This document shows positions 27,113 through 36,147 of a stretch of 58,610 nt of DNA, one piece after another (positions within the stretch are counted from its first letter, which is position 1; each line of letters opens with the position of its first letter). The position numbers and the translations under genes are program-made. This DNA comes from Bacteroidota bacterium. GTDB taxonomy: Bacteria > Bacteroidota > Bacteroidia > Chitinophagales > JADIYW01. A model generated the notes under the pieces. That model had not been told where the DNA came from. It saw nothing but the letters and a program-made list of their open reading frames with translations, and did no database searches. The stretch covers positions 1 to 58,610 of the forward strand of contig JAQBNI010000110.1 of the NCBI GenBank assembly GCA_028288625.1. The letters run 5' to 3'.

Positions 27113-27189
27113 CGAGTCGGATTTGATGATAAGTTATTTGTTATTGGGAATGAGGACCCGATAATAAAAATAATGCTGAGTAAAATCAA

Positions 27190-27217
27190 ATCGTAAATTG
27201 AAAATCGTAAATCGTAA
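27190..27217 (+). repeat. Heptad array, family C (four units)
   Basis: Three ATCGTAA units and one ATTGAAA, ending exactly 7 nt before the ATG at 27225. It is the reverse-complement form of the array at 19999-20026. Confidence 0.85.
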
Positions 27218-27224
27218 ATAAAGT

Positions 27225-27938
27225 ATGTCATTAGAAGATTTTAGAAAAAAAAGACCTTTCAAACAAAAGAGCTGGACACAAGTAAATGCATCCAATAGCT
27301 GGAGCATGTTTCGCATCATGAGTGAATTCGTGGATGCGTATGATAAGATGGATAAGATTGGACCGTGCATTTCGATATTCGGTTCTGCGCGTACCAAGCC
27401 GGATAGTCCTTATTACCAGATGGCAGTGAAGGTAGCGGAGCGTTTAGTGGAAGAAGGCTACGGCGTGATCACCGGCGGTGGTCCCGGCATTATGGAAGCG
27501 GGAAATTTAGGCGCGCAAAACAAGGATGGAAAATCCGTCGGATTAAATATTGAATTGCCTTTTGAGCAAGGACACAACCCGCATATCGATATCGACAAAC
27601 TCATCTCTCACCATTATTTCTTTGTGCGTAAAGTGGTGTTTGTAAAATATGCGCAAGGCTTCGTGTACTTACCAGGCGGCTTCGGTACTTTCGATGAATT
27701 ATTTGAAGTGATGACGCTGGTACAAACCAAGAAGATCGATCGTGTTCCGATCGTGTTGATGGGAAAAGCATTCTGGGCGGGCATGATAGATTGGATCAAA
27801 ACAGAAGTGATGGCAAACCAACACAACATTAACGAAGCGGATCTGAATTTATTTATCATCACCGATGATGTTGAAGAAGCGGTTAAACACATCAATACTT
27901 TTTATGATGAGCATGACCTTGCTCCAAACTTCGCTTAA
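27225..27938 (+). CDS. LOG-family (TIGR00730) nucleotide 5'-monophosphate phosphoribohydrolase
   Basis: 237 residues with both hallmarks: GGGPGIMEA (84-92) and PGGFGTFDE (150-158). The family splits the N-glycosidic bond of nucleoside 5'-monophosphates. Plant-type members make cytokinin bases, and bacterial ones may recycle or clean up nucleotides; older annotations call them lysine decarboxylase, wrongly. Cytoplasmic. A hairpin follows 22 bp after the stop. Confidence 0.9.
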   Translation: MSLEDFRKKRPFKQKSWTQVNASNSWSMFRIMSEFVDAYDKMDKIGPCISIFGSARTKPDSPYYQMAVKVAERLVEEGYGVITGGGPGIMEAGNLGAQNKDGKSVGLNIELPFEQGHNPHIDIDKLISHHYFFVRKVVFVKYAQGFVYLPGGFGTFDELFEVMTLVQTKKIDRVPIVLMGKAFWAGMIDWIKTEVMANQHNINEADLNLFIITDDVEEAVKHINTFYDEHDLAPNFA

Positions 27939-27960
27939 TTAGAAATTTTAACCATGGTTT

Positions 27961-27987
27961 ATACATAAGACATTTAGCCTTATGTAT
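27961..27987 (+). terminator. Hairpin after the LOG-family gene
   Basis: Arms ATACATAAG and CTTATGTAT (9 bp, exact) around a 9-nt loop, followed only by TTCTATG. A weak terminator or a small regulatory palindrome. Confidence 0.4.
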
Positions 27988-28095
27988 TTCTATGATGACA
28001 AAACTTATCATAATCATCTGGTAGTTACTTCTTAAGCTAAAACTTTCCTGTTTAAATAATCACAACTCAATTTATTTGTATTTTTTACTTCATAG

Positions 28096-28386
28096 ACTCT
28101 TCCCAATCATGTATGGAGCCCGTTTTATACATTCCAGGGCAGATATAATGTTGGACAATATGCCAATTTTGATAAAGTGAACGGACTCTATTCACAAACA
28201 GTTGATCTTAGTTTTTTATGGGGAGGTTCACTCCAATCCCGCTATATGGTATTCAGAAGATTAAAGACGGCAGGTTATCAATATTATTGGGTAAAAATAT
28301 CCCCGAATTATTTATTAGAGCAATACGGTAGTATTACCATAAACAATGGTAAATACCAAATGAACAGTATTGTAACCGGACAATAA
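28096..28386 (+). pseudogene. C-terminal gene remnant without a start
   Basis: An open frame of 96 codons runs from an in-frame stop at 28093 to TAA at 28386. It has no ATG; the only alternative is a GTG at 28177. The product reads like the end of a real protein (SPFYTFQGRYNVGQYANFDK, LSFLWGGSLQSRYMVFRRLK, YQYYWVKISPNYL). The rest of 27939-28423 holds nothing else I can support. I do not recognise the family. It may instead be a short active gene starting at GTG. Confidence 0.35.
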
Positions 28387-28423
28387 TTGCGGGTTAACTT
28401 AAGAGATTCTTTATCTTTACGGA

Positions 28424-30115
28424 ATGATATTTCTCGTAAGAATTCCTCTCTTATTTATATTCATTGTATCATTCACAATTTGTTATTCAATAGACCCTGG
28501 ATCGCTTGGATTTTCGAAGCCGGTTAATCTGCCGTTCAATTTAGCCGGAAGTTTTGCCGAGCCGCGCGAAGATCATTTTCATTCCGGCATTGATATCAAA
28601 ACAAACGGCGTAGAAGGCGAACCCGTTTTCAGTATTTACAATGGTTATGTTTCCCGCATTCTTGTTTCTCCGTATGGATACGGCAGGGCAATCTACATCA
28701 CGCATACCAACGGCTATACCAGTGTTTACGGGCATCTCAGCAAGTTCAATGCTGCAATAGAAGAATATGTACACAAGCAACATTACAATACGCAAAATTC
28801 AGAACTCGATTTAAAAATTAATCCATCTTTATTTCCGGTGAAGCAAAATGATACGATCGCTTTTTCAGGGAATACCGGCGGAAGTACTGCTCCTCACCTG
28901 CATTTCGAGATCCGCAATACCAAAACTGAAGAGGCATTGAACCCGCTTGATTTTTATCCGAACGAATTTTATGTGGATACAATTCCGCCACAGCTGAACA
29001 AGGTAAAGATCTATCGCTTTGACAGCTTGTTTTACAATGCAACGACAGAGATCCTCCCCTTAAAAAAAGAAAACGCTTATTATACAACGATGAGAATTCC
29101 GGTAAGCGAAAAATATTTTTGTCTTTCTCTTGAAGGATTTGATAAGCAGGATAATTCTGAAAACAAAAACGGTATCAAAAAAATAGAGGTGTTTCAAAAC
29201 AATGCGATTGCATTTAAATACGATATCACTAAAATTGATTTTTCATCGACGAGAATGTGCAATGCCTTTGTGGATTACGACGAGATGATGAACGACAGCG
29301 GCTATTTTTACAATGCCTATCAATTGAAAAAAAATACATTGGATATTTACAGCGTGGGAAATGGCTTCCTCTCTACGCGTACCGACGACAGTATTGATTT
29401 AAAAATTTATTGCTACGATTACAATGAAAATAAAACAGAAATTCACTTAAAGTTTATCTTTTATAAAAAGCAGCCGGTTCCTTTTCCAAAAGACTTAAAA
29501 GAAATTTTTGTAGAGAAATATGATTCTATTGAACAAGGAAATTTTCGTATGAAATTCCAATCCAATACATTCTTTGATGATTTATTGATGGGGAAGATTA
29601 CATATCCCGGTAGAGATAGTTTATCAGACATGTTTTCTGTTTACAGCAAATATAATGTCGCTTTAAAAAAACCTGCTGTTATTGAAATTACTACTCCCGT
29701 AAAAAAATTAAGATCAAAAATAGTTATTATGAATGAAGATAATAATGGCAAAAAAAAAGCATTAGCTTCAAATTCTGATGATAAAAAAATATACGGACAA
29801 ACAAGATCGCTCGGTTTATTTTACCTGCAGTATGATACGACCCGACCGCTTGTAAAATTGCTTAACCTGGCTAACGATTCTACATTTTTTTCACCAAATA
29901 TTTTAGTCAAGATTAAAGATGATCTCTCCGGTATTGCAAATTACAATGGCTACATTGATGGTCATTGGGTAAATTTTTACTATGATGCCAAGAACGACAT
30001 GATCACTTATAATTTTGATGAATATTGCCCGAAAGGAGTGCATACGCTGAAGGTATCGGTAACAGATAAGAAAGACAATGAGACCAACCTGATACAAATT
30101 TTCAACAATAAATAA
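28424..30115 (+). CDS. M23 family metallopeptidase (murein endopeptidase-like)
   Basis: 563 residues. A signal peptide (about 1-22) precedes an M23/LytM domain (about 45-170). Zinc ligands are His53 and Asp57 (DHFHSGIDIKT) and His160; the catalytic HLH is at 158-160 (APHLHFEIRN). The remaining ~390 residues are beta-rich (SGIANYNGYIDGHWVNFYYD, then GVHTLKVSVTDKKDNE) and look like Ig-type domains. It should cut peptidoglycan cross-links in the periplasm or regulate another hydrolase. It stands alone. Confidence 0.86.
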   Translation: MIFLVRIPLLFIFIVSFTICYSIDPGSLGFSKPVNLPFNLAGSFAEPREDHFHSGIDIKTNGVEGEPVFSIYNGYVSRILVSPYGYGRAIYITHTNGYTSVYGHLSKFNAAIEEYVHKQHYNTQNSELDLKINPSLFPVKQNDTIAFSGNTGGSTAPHLHFEIRNTKTEEALNPLDFYPNEFYVDTIPPQLNKVKIYRFDSLFYNATTEILPLKKENAYYTTMRIPVSEKYFCLSLEGFDKQDNSENKNGIKKIEVFQNNAIAFKYDITKIDFSSTRMCNAFVDYDEMMNDSGYFYNAYQLKKNTLDIYSVGNGFLSTRTDDSIDLKIYCYDYNENKTEIHLKFIFYKKQPVPFPKDLKEIFVEKYDSIEQGNFRMKFQSNTFFDDLLMGKITYPGRDSLSDMFSVYSKYNVALKKPAVIEITTPVKKLRSKIVIMNEDNNGKKKALASNSDDKKIYGQTRSLGLFYLQYDTTRPLVKLLNLANDSTFFSPNILVKIKDDLSGIANYNGYIDGHWVNFYYDAKNDMITYNFDEYCPKGVHTLKVSVTDKKDNETNLIQIFNNK

Positions 30116-30142
30116 TTTTAATTTAATCCTAAAATAAATTGT

Positions 30143-30571
30143 ATGTTACAGGAAGGAACCAAAGCTCCGAAAATTGATGGAGTAGATTTTAAAGGAAAAA
30201 CGACCATATTATATTTTTATCCGAAGGACGACACCCCAGGCTGCACAGCAGAAGCCTGTAGTTTCCGTGATAATTACACAGCACTTACAAAAAAAGGATT
30301 CCAGGTAATTGGTGTAAGTCCGGATACAGAAAAATCTCATCAGAAATTCAAAAATAAATTTGATCTGCCGTTCCAGCTTGTTGCAGATGATAAAAAAAAG
30401 ATCGTCAATGACTATGAAGTATGGGGAAGAAAAAAATTCTGGGGAAAGGAATATGATGGCGTTCTTCGCACAACATTCATTATCAATTCAAAAGGTGTTA
30501 TCGAAAAAATAATTGATAAAGTAGATACACAGGAAGCTACAAAACAGGTTTTAGAACTCATGGGGAAATAA
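30143..30571 (+). CDS. bcp: Thioredoxin-dependent thiol peroxidase (BCP/PrxQ)
   Basis: 142 residues. The peroxidatic Cys34 and resolving Cys39 are in DTPGCTAEACSFRDNY, the atypical 2-Cys PrxQ pattern. YFYPKDD and GVSPDTEKSHQKF are family blocks. It reduces hydrogen and lipid peroxides with thioredoxin. Cytoplasmic. It follows the M23 gene by 27 bp and may be co-transcribed. Confidence 0.94.
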   Translation: MLQEGTKAPKIDGVDFKGKTTILYFYPKDDTPGCTAEACSFRDNYTALTKKGFQVIGVSPDTEKSHQKFKNKFDLPFQLVADDKKKIVNDYEVWGRKKFWGKEYDGVLRTTFIINSKGVIEKIIDKVDTQEATKQVLELMGK

Positions 30572-30669
30572 ACTTTTTGCTCACTAAAAAAAGGTACGCA
30601 CCTTCTTAATTTCCCTTAATAATTTTATTGCTGTAGGATAATGTCAATTGTTTTCTTATTTTTAGTTTA

Positions 30670-31905
30670 ATGAATCTGACAGCAACAGATACCGATGTAA
30701 GTGCATTGAAAGATCTTCTACAGGTCAAATACAGCCAGTTAAGCGCATTGCTTGAAGCTACAAAAGCCATCAACGATAATGTATCTTCTGAAGGCTTGTA
30801 CCAGATCTATAAGAATACACTGAATGAACAGATACGTGTAAAGGATATTGCATTGTTTATGTACGACCAGGCATGGAAACGCGTGGTCTGGCAAAACAAT
30901 TCTCAGCCTGATGCTTTTATCCCGATACAATCTCATTTTGATAATTATAAAACGGTAAAAGAATTATCAGATGAAGAACAGGTGATCTTTGGCGGCTTTA
31001 AATACATTGTACCGGTCTACCATAAGCAACAGCCCCTGGCGCTTGCACTGTTCGGAGAAATATCAGAAGATATCTCACACCAGAAAAATGAGCTGCTGGA
31101 ATTCACGCAGATCTTTACAAATATTATTACCGTTGCCGTAGAGAACAAGCGGTTGTTTAAAAAAGAAGTAGAAAAAAAACAGCTCGACAAAGAACTCGAT
31201 CTTGCATCAAGAGTGCAGGGAATGCTGATCCCTAAAAAACTTCCTAAAAATAAACTATACGAATTTGCCGGCTTGTATCTTCCTTACAAAGGAATCGGCG
31301 GAGATTATTACGACGTGATCCACATTAATAAAGATGAATTTGTTTTTTGTATCGGTGATATTTCCGGCAAGGGTATTGCAGCTGCATTAGTGATGGCAAA
31401 TTTGCAGGCATATCTGAACGCAACACTGACTTTAAATATCCATTCAAAAAAATTAGTCGAGAACCTTAATCAAAAAATATACTCTATCACGAACGGTGAA
31501 AATTTCATTACGTTCTTCATGGCAAAGTATAATATGCTTACAAAGGAACTGATTTATCTCAATGCAGGACATATTCCGCCAATACTTATCCATAGCGATA
31601 AAATAGAATTGCTGGAGAAAGGATGTACGCTGCTTGGAATTTTTGAAGAGCTGCCTAAAATTGAATTCGGTATAAAAACTGTTCAGCCTAATACAACTAT
31701 TATTTCTTTTACCGATGGATTGACCGAGCTTGAAAATGATGAAGAAGTGCAGTTCGGGATGGACAGGTTATTGCAATTTACTTACACTAATTATCGGCTG
31801 GGTCCCGAAACGTTTAATAAAAGCCTGTATGATTACATCAGTAAATTTAAGGGCAATATGCTTTTCAATGATGACATCAGCGTGCTGACTGCTAAGTTCA
31901 TGTGA
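30670..31905 (+). CDS. GAF-like/SpoIIE-type PP2C serine phosphatase
   Basis: 411 residues. A GAF-like sensor region (about 15-160) leads through a short helix (KKEVEKKQLDKELDLASRVQ) to a SpoIIE/RsbU PP2C domain. Metal-site motifs are visible: GGDYYDVI, GDISGKGIAAALVMAN, GHIPPILI, FTDGLTE and a closing DDISVLTAKF. It should dephosphorylate an anti-sigma-antagonist-type partner in a partner-switching signalling chain. No antagonist or kinase gene is adjacent. Confidence 0.88.
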   Translation: MNLTATDTDVSALKDLLQVKYSQLSALLEATKAINDNVSSEGLYQIYKNTLNEQIRVKDIALFMYDQAWKRVVWQNNSQPDAFIPIQSHFDNYKTVKELSDEEQVIFGGFKYIVPVYHKQQPLALALFGEISEDISHQKNELLEFTQIFTNIITVAVENKRLFKKEVEKKQLDKELDLASRVQGMLIPKKLPKNKLYEFAGLYLPYKGIGGDYYDVIHINKDEFVFCIGDISGKGIAAALVMANLQAYLNATLTLNIHSKKLVENLNQKIYSITNGENFITFFMAKYNMLTKELIYLNAGHIPPILIHSDKIELLEKGCTLLGIFEELPKIEFGIKTVQPNTTIISFTDGLTELENDEEVQFGMDRLLQFTYTNYRLGPETFNKSLYDYISKFKGNMLFNDDISVLTAKFM

Positions 31906-31908
31906 TCG

Positions 31909-33366
31909 CTATTTTTTCTCCTCAATTTCTATACTTCCGCTATCCAGGTTGATCAGTAATGCCAGCGACATTAAAAATAATGATCCCACTTTATTCGCTT
32001 CAACAAGATCACTCAATGTATTATTCAATAAAAATGCAACGATACACAAAGTTACAGCAGCAATATATTTTTTCTTTTTCCATCCTGCAAAATTATAAGC
32101 CCGCTGCGCTGTTAAAAGAGTTGCAATGATCAATACTATAAATAGCAGCAATGCCGGCAATCCCTGCTCCGTTAACAATAACAGGAAATAATTGTGAACT
32201 GTCGAACGCTCTTCATTATCGCTGATGTACGTTTCGTACGCGGTGACCGTATATTTTTTATAATTCGTGACAAAATTATTCGGTCCCACACCAACAACAG
32301 GGTTTTCTTTAAAAAGCTTAACGGCTGCGATCCACCTGTAAAAGCGCTCAACGGTGCTCATGTCTTCCATTTCAAATGTAGACGTTAAGTGCTCCGATAA
32401 TTCATCATGATAGATGGTATGCTCGTAATCAGGCGAATATTTCAGGTAATTATTATTGCTCAGAATATAAATTGAAAAAACAATGACAACAACACTAACT
32501 GTTGCTAAAACATATTTCGTCAGGTTAAAACGGAGAACCATATAATAAAGCAGCATCGCACCTGTTGCGAGCCACGCGCCCCGTGTAAACGAAAAATAGA
32601 TCGCTGCCAGGAAAAAAGGAATCGCATAATTTAATACTCTTCTTCTCACATAATTTTCCGGATACCAGGTTCGGGCAAGAAATATGAAAGGCAGCATCAT
32701 GGTAATAAATACAGCATAGTTGACATGATTTCGGAAAATAGGATATACCGCATTCTGAATATTATCAAAGGTGAATTTAAGTGTTGCATGTTTGATCAAA
32801 ATAAATATCACACAAAAGAAAGTTGGAATAAAGAGGCACCAGAAAAATAACCTGAACGATCTTTCTTTCTTAATTAATATGATGGGTAAAATAAAAAATC
32901 CAAGAAGATACCATGATTTAGCCAATACGTATTTAACAGACAATGCGATGTCCGTCGAAAAAACCGTCACCAATATACTCCAGGCAAGCTGCAGCAGGAT
33001 AATAATGAAAATGGAATGTTTAAATGAAATGCTGTTTAACTCACTCTTATAAAAAATAAGATATAACAATGTACATCCTGCAAGCATGATCACTATAGGC
33101 TCTGAAGGAAGATCAGTTCCGAAACTGCCGATATATGCTTCCACCGAAACCGGCAGCACTAATAACATAATAAAAAAGATCAACCGGAAATTAAATAAAG
33201 TGAGCGCAGCAAACAGGAATACGAAGGGTATGGCGAAATACATTACGGATCCGAAATAAATTCCCGCAATAAAAAAAACCACTGACAATAAACCGGTCAA
33301 CCAAAACAGTTGCTTTGCATGCCGGTCAAAATATTCAGGAACGTTGAAATCCGTATTTGTCAGCAT
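31909..33366 (-). CDS. O-antigen ligase / polymerase family membrane protein (Wzy_C)
   Basis: 485 residues with 11-12 hydrophobic segments. The large loop before the last helices has VGVGPNNFVTNYKKY and STVHNYFLLLLTEQG, the Wzy_C-type signature. Proteins of this family either ligate O-antigen to lipid A core or polymerise repeat units; sequence alone does not say which. The start overlaps the end of the Wzz-like gene by 32 bp, so the two are coupled. It is the last gene of the polysaccharide operon. Confidence 0.83.
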   Translation of the reverse strand: MLTNTDFNVPEYFDRHAKQLFWLTGLLSVVFFIAGIYFGSVMYFAIPFVFLFAALTLFNFRLIFFIMLLVLPVSVEAYIGSFGTDLPSEPIVIMLAGCTLLYLIFYKSELNSISFKHSIFIIILLQLAWSILVTVFSTDIALSVKYVLAKSWYLLGFFILPIILIKKERSFRLFFWCLFIPTFFCVIFILIKHATLKFTFDNIQNAVYPIFRNHVNYAVFITMMLPFIFLARTWYPENYVRRRVLNYAIPFFLAAIYFSFTRGAWLATGAMLLYYMVLRFNLTKYVLATVSVVVIVFSIYILSNNNYLKYSPDYEHTIYHDELSEHLTSTFEMEDMSTVERFYRWIAAVKLFKENPVVGVGPNNFVTNYKKYTVTAYETYISDNEERSTVHNYFLLLLTEQGLPALLLFIVLIIATLLTAQRAYNFAGWKKKKYIAAVTLCIVAFLLNNTLSDLVEANKVGSLFLMSLALLINLDSGSIEIEEKK

Positions 33367-34156
33367 GCTTATATAGTTCTATCAATAATGCGATGAATGA
33401 AGCCAGCAGGAAAGAAACCACAGCCGAGGCGAGTACGATCAGCCATCTCACCGGTTTTGTTTTCTTCACAGCAGGTGATGGTTCTTCTACTACATACAAT
33501 GTTTTAAAATCTTTGGAAGTAGACACCGCATACTGATCGCGTATAGCGCTGAATTTCTGTATTTCTTCTGCGGTATTCGGCGTAGGATCTTTTTGCAGCT
33601 GACCATTCTTTTCATCTATCTGCTTATCCAAAAGTGATAAAACTGTCGATTTATTTTCGATAAGCATCGCACGGTAAATAGAATCCGATTTCAGCACAAC
33701 GTCGTGTGCGATATCTGATGCCAAGTTTGGATCTGTATCCACAATGCTCACTTCTATCGCGCCAAGATCATTTCTTACCGCATTGAAGTTGCTGTAAAAT
33801 TCTTTTTGTGTGTAATAAGTGAACAGCGGCGTCTTATCGCCCTTGATCTTGTAATGCCTGCCGAGATCATATTTATCGATCACATACAAGCTCACCGGCG
33901 CTGAATTTAAAATTGTCAGGAACCGGTTAATATCTTCCTTGCCTCCGAAAATACTTACGCCACCCACTTCTTTTTCATTAAATAAAGCAGCGCGGTCCGT
34001 GCTTATCGGGTTGGATAAATAAAATACCATCTTGGATTTGTAATAAGGAGGCATGATAAACGGCATCGTGACCACCGCGCTAATAACTATCATTGCAAGT
34101 GTAAACAACAGGATCTGTTTTTTCCATGTCATCACAATTTTCAGTATCTCTATCAT
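33335..34156 (-). CDS. Wzz-like chain-length determinant protein
   Basis: 273 residues. Transmembrane segments near both ends (about 15-33 and 240-262) flank a periplasmic domain of about 200 residues with a modest helical middle, the Wzz/PCP plan. MVFYLSNPISTDRAAL and the pre-helix KTKPVRWLIVLAS fit. It lacks a C-terminal tyrosine kinase, so it is a PCP-1-type copolymerase that would set glycan length with the neighbouring ligase/polymerase. Confidence 0.78.
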   Translation of the reverse strand: MIEILKIVMTWKKQILLFTLAMIVISAVVTMPFIMPPYYKSKMVFYLSNPISTDRAALFNEKEVGGVSIFGGKEDINRFLTILNSAPVSLYVIDKYDLGRHYKIKGDKTPLFTYYTQKEFYSNFNAVRNDLGAIEVSIVDTDPNLASDIAHDVVLKSDSIYRAMLIENKSTVLSLLDKQIDEKNGQLQKDPTPNTAEEIQKFSAIRDQYAVSTSKDFKTLYVVEEPSPAVKKTKPVRWLIVLASAVVSFLLASFIALLIELYKHADKYGFQRS

Positions 34157-34204
34157 CTATATAATTAAATTTAATAATTTTCAAAAATAGTAAAAGAATT
34201 GGGT

Positions 34205-35665
34205 TTATTCGCTCGTACCCACTTTCAGGCGGAAAGTATTTACGTTGATTAAGCCCGTTAAATACGCAGTAAAAGGAACAGAGCAGAAATATATCGCAAA
34301 ATGCGCAGCAAGATCATAACCCTTTTTAACGGAGAAATTGATTTTCCCGATACCAAACATAATTATAACGCAGGCAAATAAAAATGCGAATAATTGCAAC
34401 GCATATTTTATATTAAAAGATATTTTGAAAATCCTGAGTATATAAAAAGAATAACAAACCAGCATAAACAGTTGTGTGATCAAAGTAGCTTCGCCCGCAC
34501 CTTTTGCGCCATAATGTGTGATAAGATAAAAATTAAGTGAAATGTTGAGGATCACGGCTGTGATCAGCGTATAGATCATTAATTTGAAATCCTGGTTCGC
34601 TGTCAGTAAAGTTCCGATCACGTATAAAATTGCAACAGGGAAAAAGTTCAGCAATAAGTATCCGAATACTTCACCGGAATAATTAAAATCGCCGTTGCTG
34701 TATAATATGCTCATTAAATTTTCTTTGTATGCAAAAAGACAAACGATGATGGAAACGGAAATGCAAAAGACCAGAGACAAACCTGTTTTCAATAATGATT
34801 TTATTTCTTTGTGTGAGGCAATGCGGTAAGCAAACAGCGGCAACAATATGGTAGCCAGCAAGTAACCAATATTATTCAGCGACTCCATAATTCTGTAGCC
34901 CTGAGCGTAGATACCTGATTCTGCTGCTCCGTTCGCGCCTTGCAATCGCTCCAGCATAACGCCGTCGATGCGGTAGTACACCGTCATTAAAAAATGGATC
35001 ACCGCATATGGCAAGGTGGCTTTTGCAATAACAATAAAGTTTTTCAGATTGAAATTAAAGACCATTTTGTTTGTTAGTCTCAGCGAGAAAAATAAACAAG
35101 TGATAAATGTGATTGCATAGGCAGCAAGCTGCGCCAATGCAAAATTGAAAATGCTGAGTTTGAAGAAAGGCAAATTTCCCCAGATCAAGAACCCGCAAAA
35201 AATGATCATCAGGAATTTATCCAGCACTGACAACATCGCATCGGAAATAAACAACTGGTGCGCCGATACATTGGAACGCAGGTAAATATTGAACGACAAT
35301 AAGATCTGGTTAAGAAGGATGATCCATATAAATGGCTTTGAAAGATAGCCTATAGGATATGCGACCGCAATGCATAATACGAGGTATACTACAAATAAAA
35401 GCGTTTTAAAAACGAGAATTGCCGGCAGTAATTCGTTGATCTTATTTTTATCGGCGGCTACCTGGCGATTGTTATAATTCTGCAAACCGAAATCAAGAAG
35501 GATCTGGAAAAGGTAAGTAAAATTAAAGATCGCGAAATATAGCCCGTACGCGCTTTCCCCTAATTTGTTTTGTACGGTCCGGTCGATGCCGAATACCCAG
35601 AATGGCTTTATCAATAAATTGATAAGCACCATAAAAAAAACATTAAAAACAAATGATTTGCGCAA
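34205..35665 (-). CDS. Wzx-type oligosaccharide flippase
   Basis: 486 residues with about 12-14 hydrophobic segments, in the MOP/polysaccharide-synthase family. It begins FNVFFMVLINLLIKPFWVFG and has the repeated YIFAI/YRIDGVMLERLQG type loop. It should flip lipid-linked repeat units across the inner membrane. It begins 2 bp after the stop of the upstream gene and lies 48 bp before the Wzz-like gene. Confidence 0.85.
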   Translation of the reverse strand: MRKSFVFNVFFMVLINLLIKPFWVFGIDRTVQNKLGESAYGLYFAIFNFTYLFQILLDFGLQNYNNRQVAADKNKINELLPAILVFKTLLFVVYLVLCIAVAYPIGYLSKPFIWIILLNQILLSFNIYLRSNVSAHQLFISDAMLSVLDKFLMIIFCGFLIWGNLPFFKLSIFNFALAQLAAYAITFITCLFFSLRLTNKMVFNFNLKNFIVIAKATLPYAVIHFLMTVYYRIDGVMLERLQGANGAAESGIYAQGYRIMESLNNIGYLLATILLPLFAYRIASHKEIKSLLKTGLSLVFCISVSIIVCLFAYKENLMSILYSNGDFNYSGEVFGYLLLNFFPVAILYVIGTLLTANQDFKLMIYTLITAVILNISLNFYLITHYGAKGAGEATLITQLFMLVCYSFYILRIFKISFNIKYALQLFAFLFACVIIMFGIGKINFSVKKGYDLAAHFAIYFCSVPFTAYLTGLINVNTFRLKVGTSE

Positions 35666-35667
35666 GC

Positions 35668-36147
35668 CTAAAGTTTAAATATCGACCGGAGCTGATCCAC
35701 TCCTTGTCTCGAATAATAATTCACGTATTTTTTATCATAAATTTTAAAAACGATATAACTGTTCCGGTCATTCCAGAATATGTCCCCGATAATGACCCTT
35801 CCATCTTTCAATGTATAATTATAATAAATAAGCGATTTGAGACCGGGAATTTCCACTGCTGCAGAATCGCGTATATAACTGTTGAAAAGGTCATAATTTT
35901 TTTTCGGAAGATCGACATGCTGAAATTCCGTAGCGTGGTTGATCACAAATGCATCTGTTGAATCAATAAGTTTTTTAAACAGATCATGCGGCAGCTTGAT
36001 GCTATTTGCGGCAACTGCGGCTTTTTTTACAACATGTTTATGTGAGCTGTACTTTGTTTTAGTTTTGGTCTTGGTTTTAGTCTTAACCTGTGCAAATGCA
36101 GCGAAGCACATCATCATGATCATTGACAAAAATATAATCCTTTTCAT
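35668..36147 (-). CDS. Secreted protein with Lys-Thr repeat, in the polysaccharide operon
   Basis: 159 residues. A signal peptide (about 1-19) is followed by five Lys-Thr pairs (VKTKTKTKTKTK), encoded by a degenerate hexanucleotide repeat at about 36052-36084. The remainder (about 50-159) is mixed alpha/beta: GLKSLIYYNYTLKDGRVIIG and IFWNDRNSYIVFKIYDKKY. No family recognised. Its ATG directly follows the aminotransferase TAA, and 2 bp separate its stop from the flippase start, so all three are tightly coupled. Confidence 0.65.
   Translation of the reverse strand: MKRIIFLSMIMMMCFAAFAQVKTKTKTKTKTKYSSHKHVVKKAAVAANSIKLPHDLFKKLIDSTDAFVINHATEFQHVDLPKKNYDLFNSYIRDSAAVEIPGLKSLIYYNYTLKDGRVIIGDIFWNDRNSYIVFKIYDKKYVNYYSRQGVDQLRSIFKL

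Noticed and set aside
27131-27150. TTATTTG TTATTGG upstream of the LOG-family gene as a further heptad array
   Set aside because: Two units only; not enough to support a call.
30591-30604. AAGGT/ACCTT hairpin after the thiol peroxidase gene as a terminator
   Set aside because: A 5-bp stem without a following U-tract on the plus strand is too weak to call.
36052-36084. Hexanucleotide repeat in the secreted protein gene as a phase-variation switch
   Set aside because: A 6-nt unit keeps the frame, so length change cannot turn the gene on or off.
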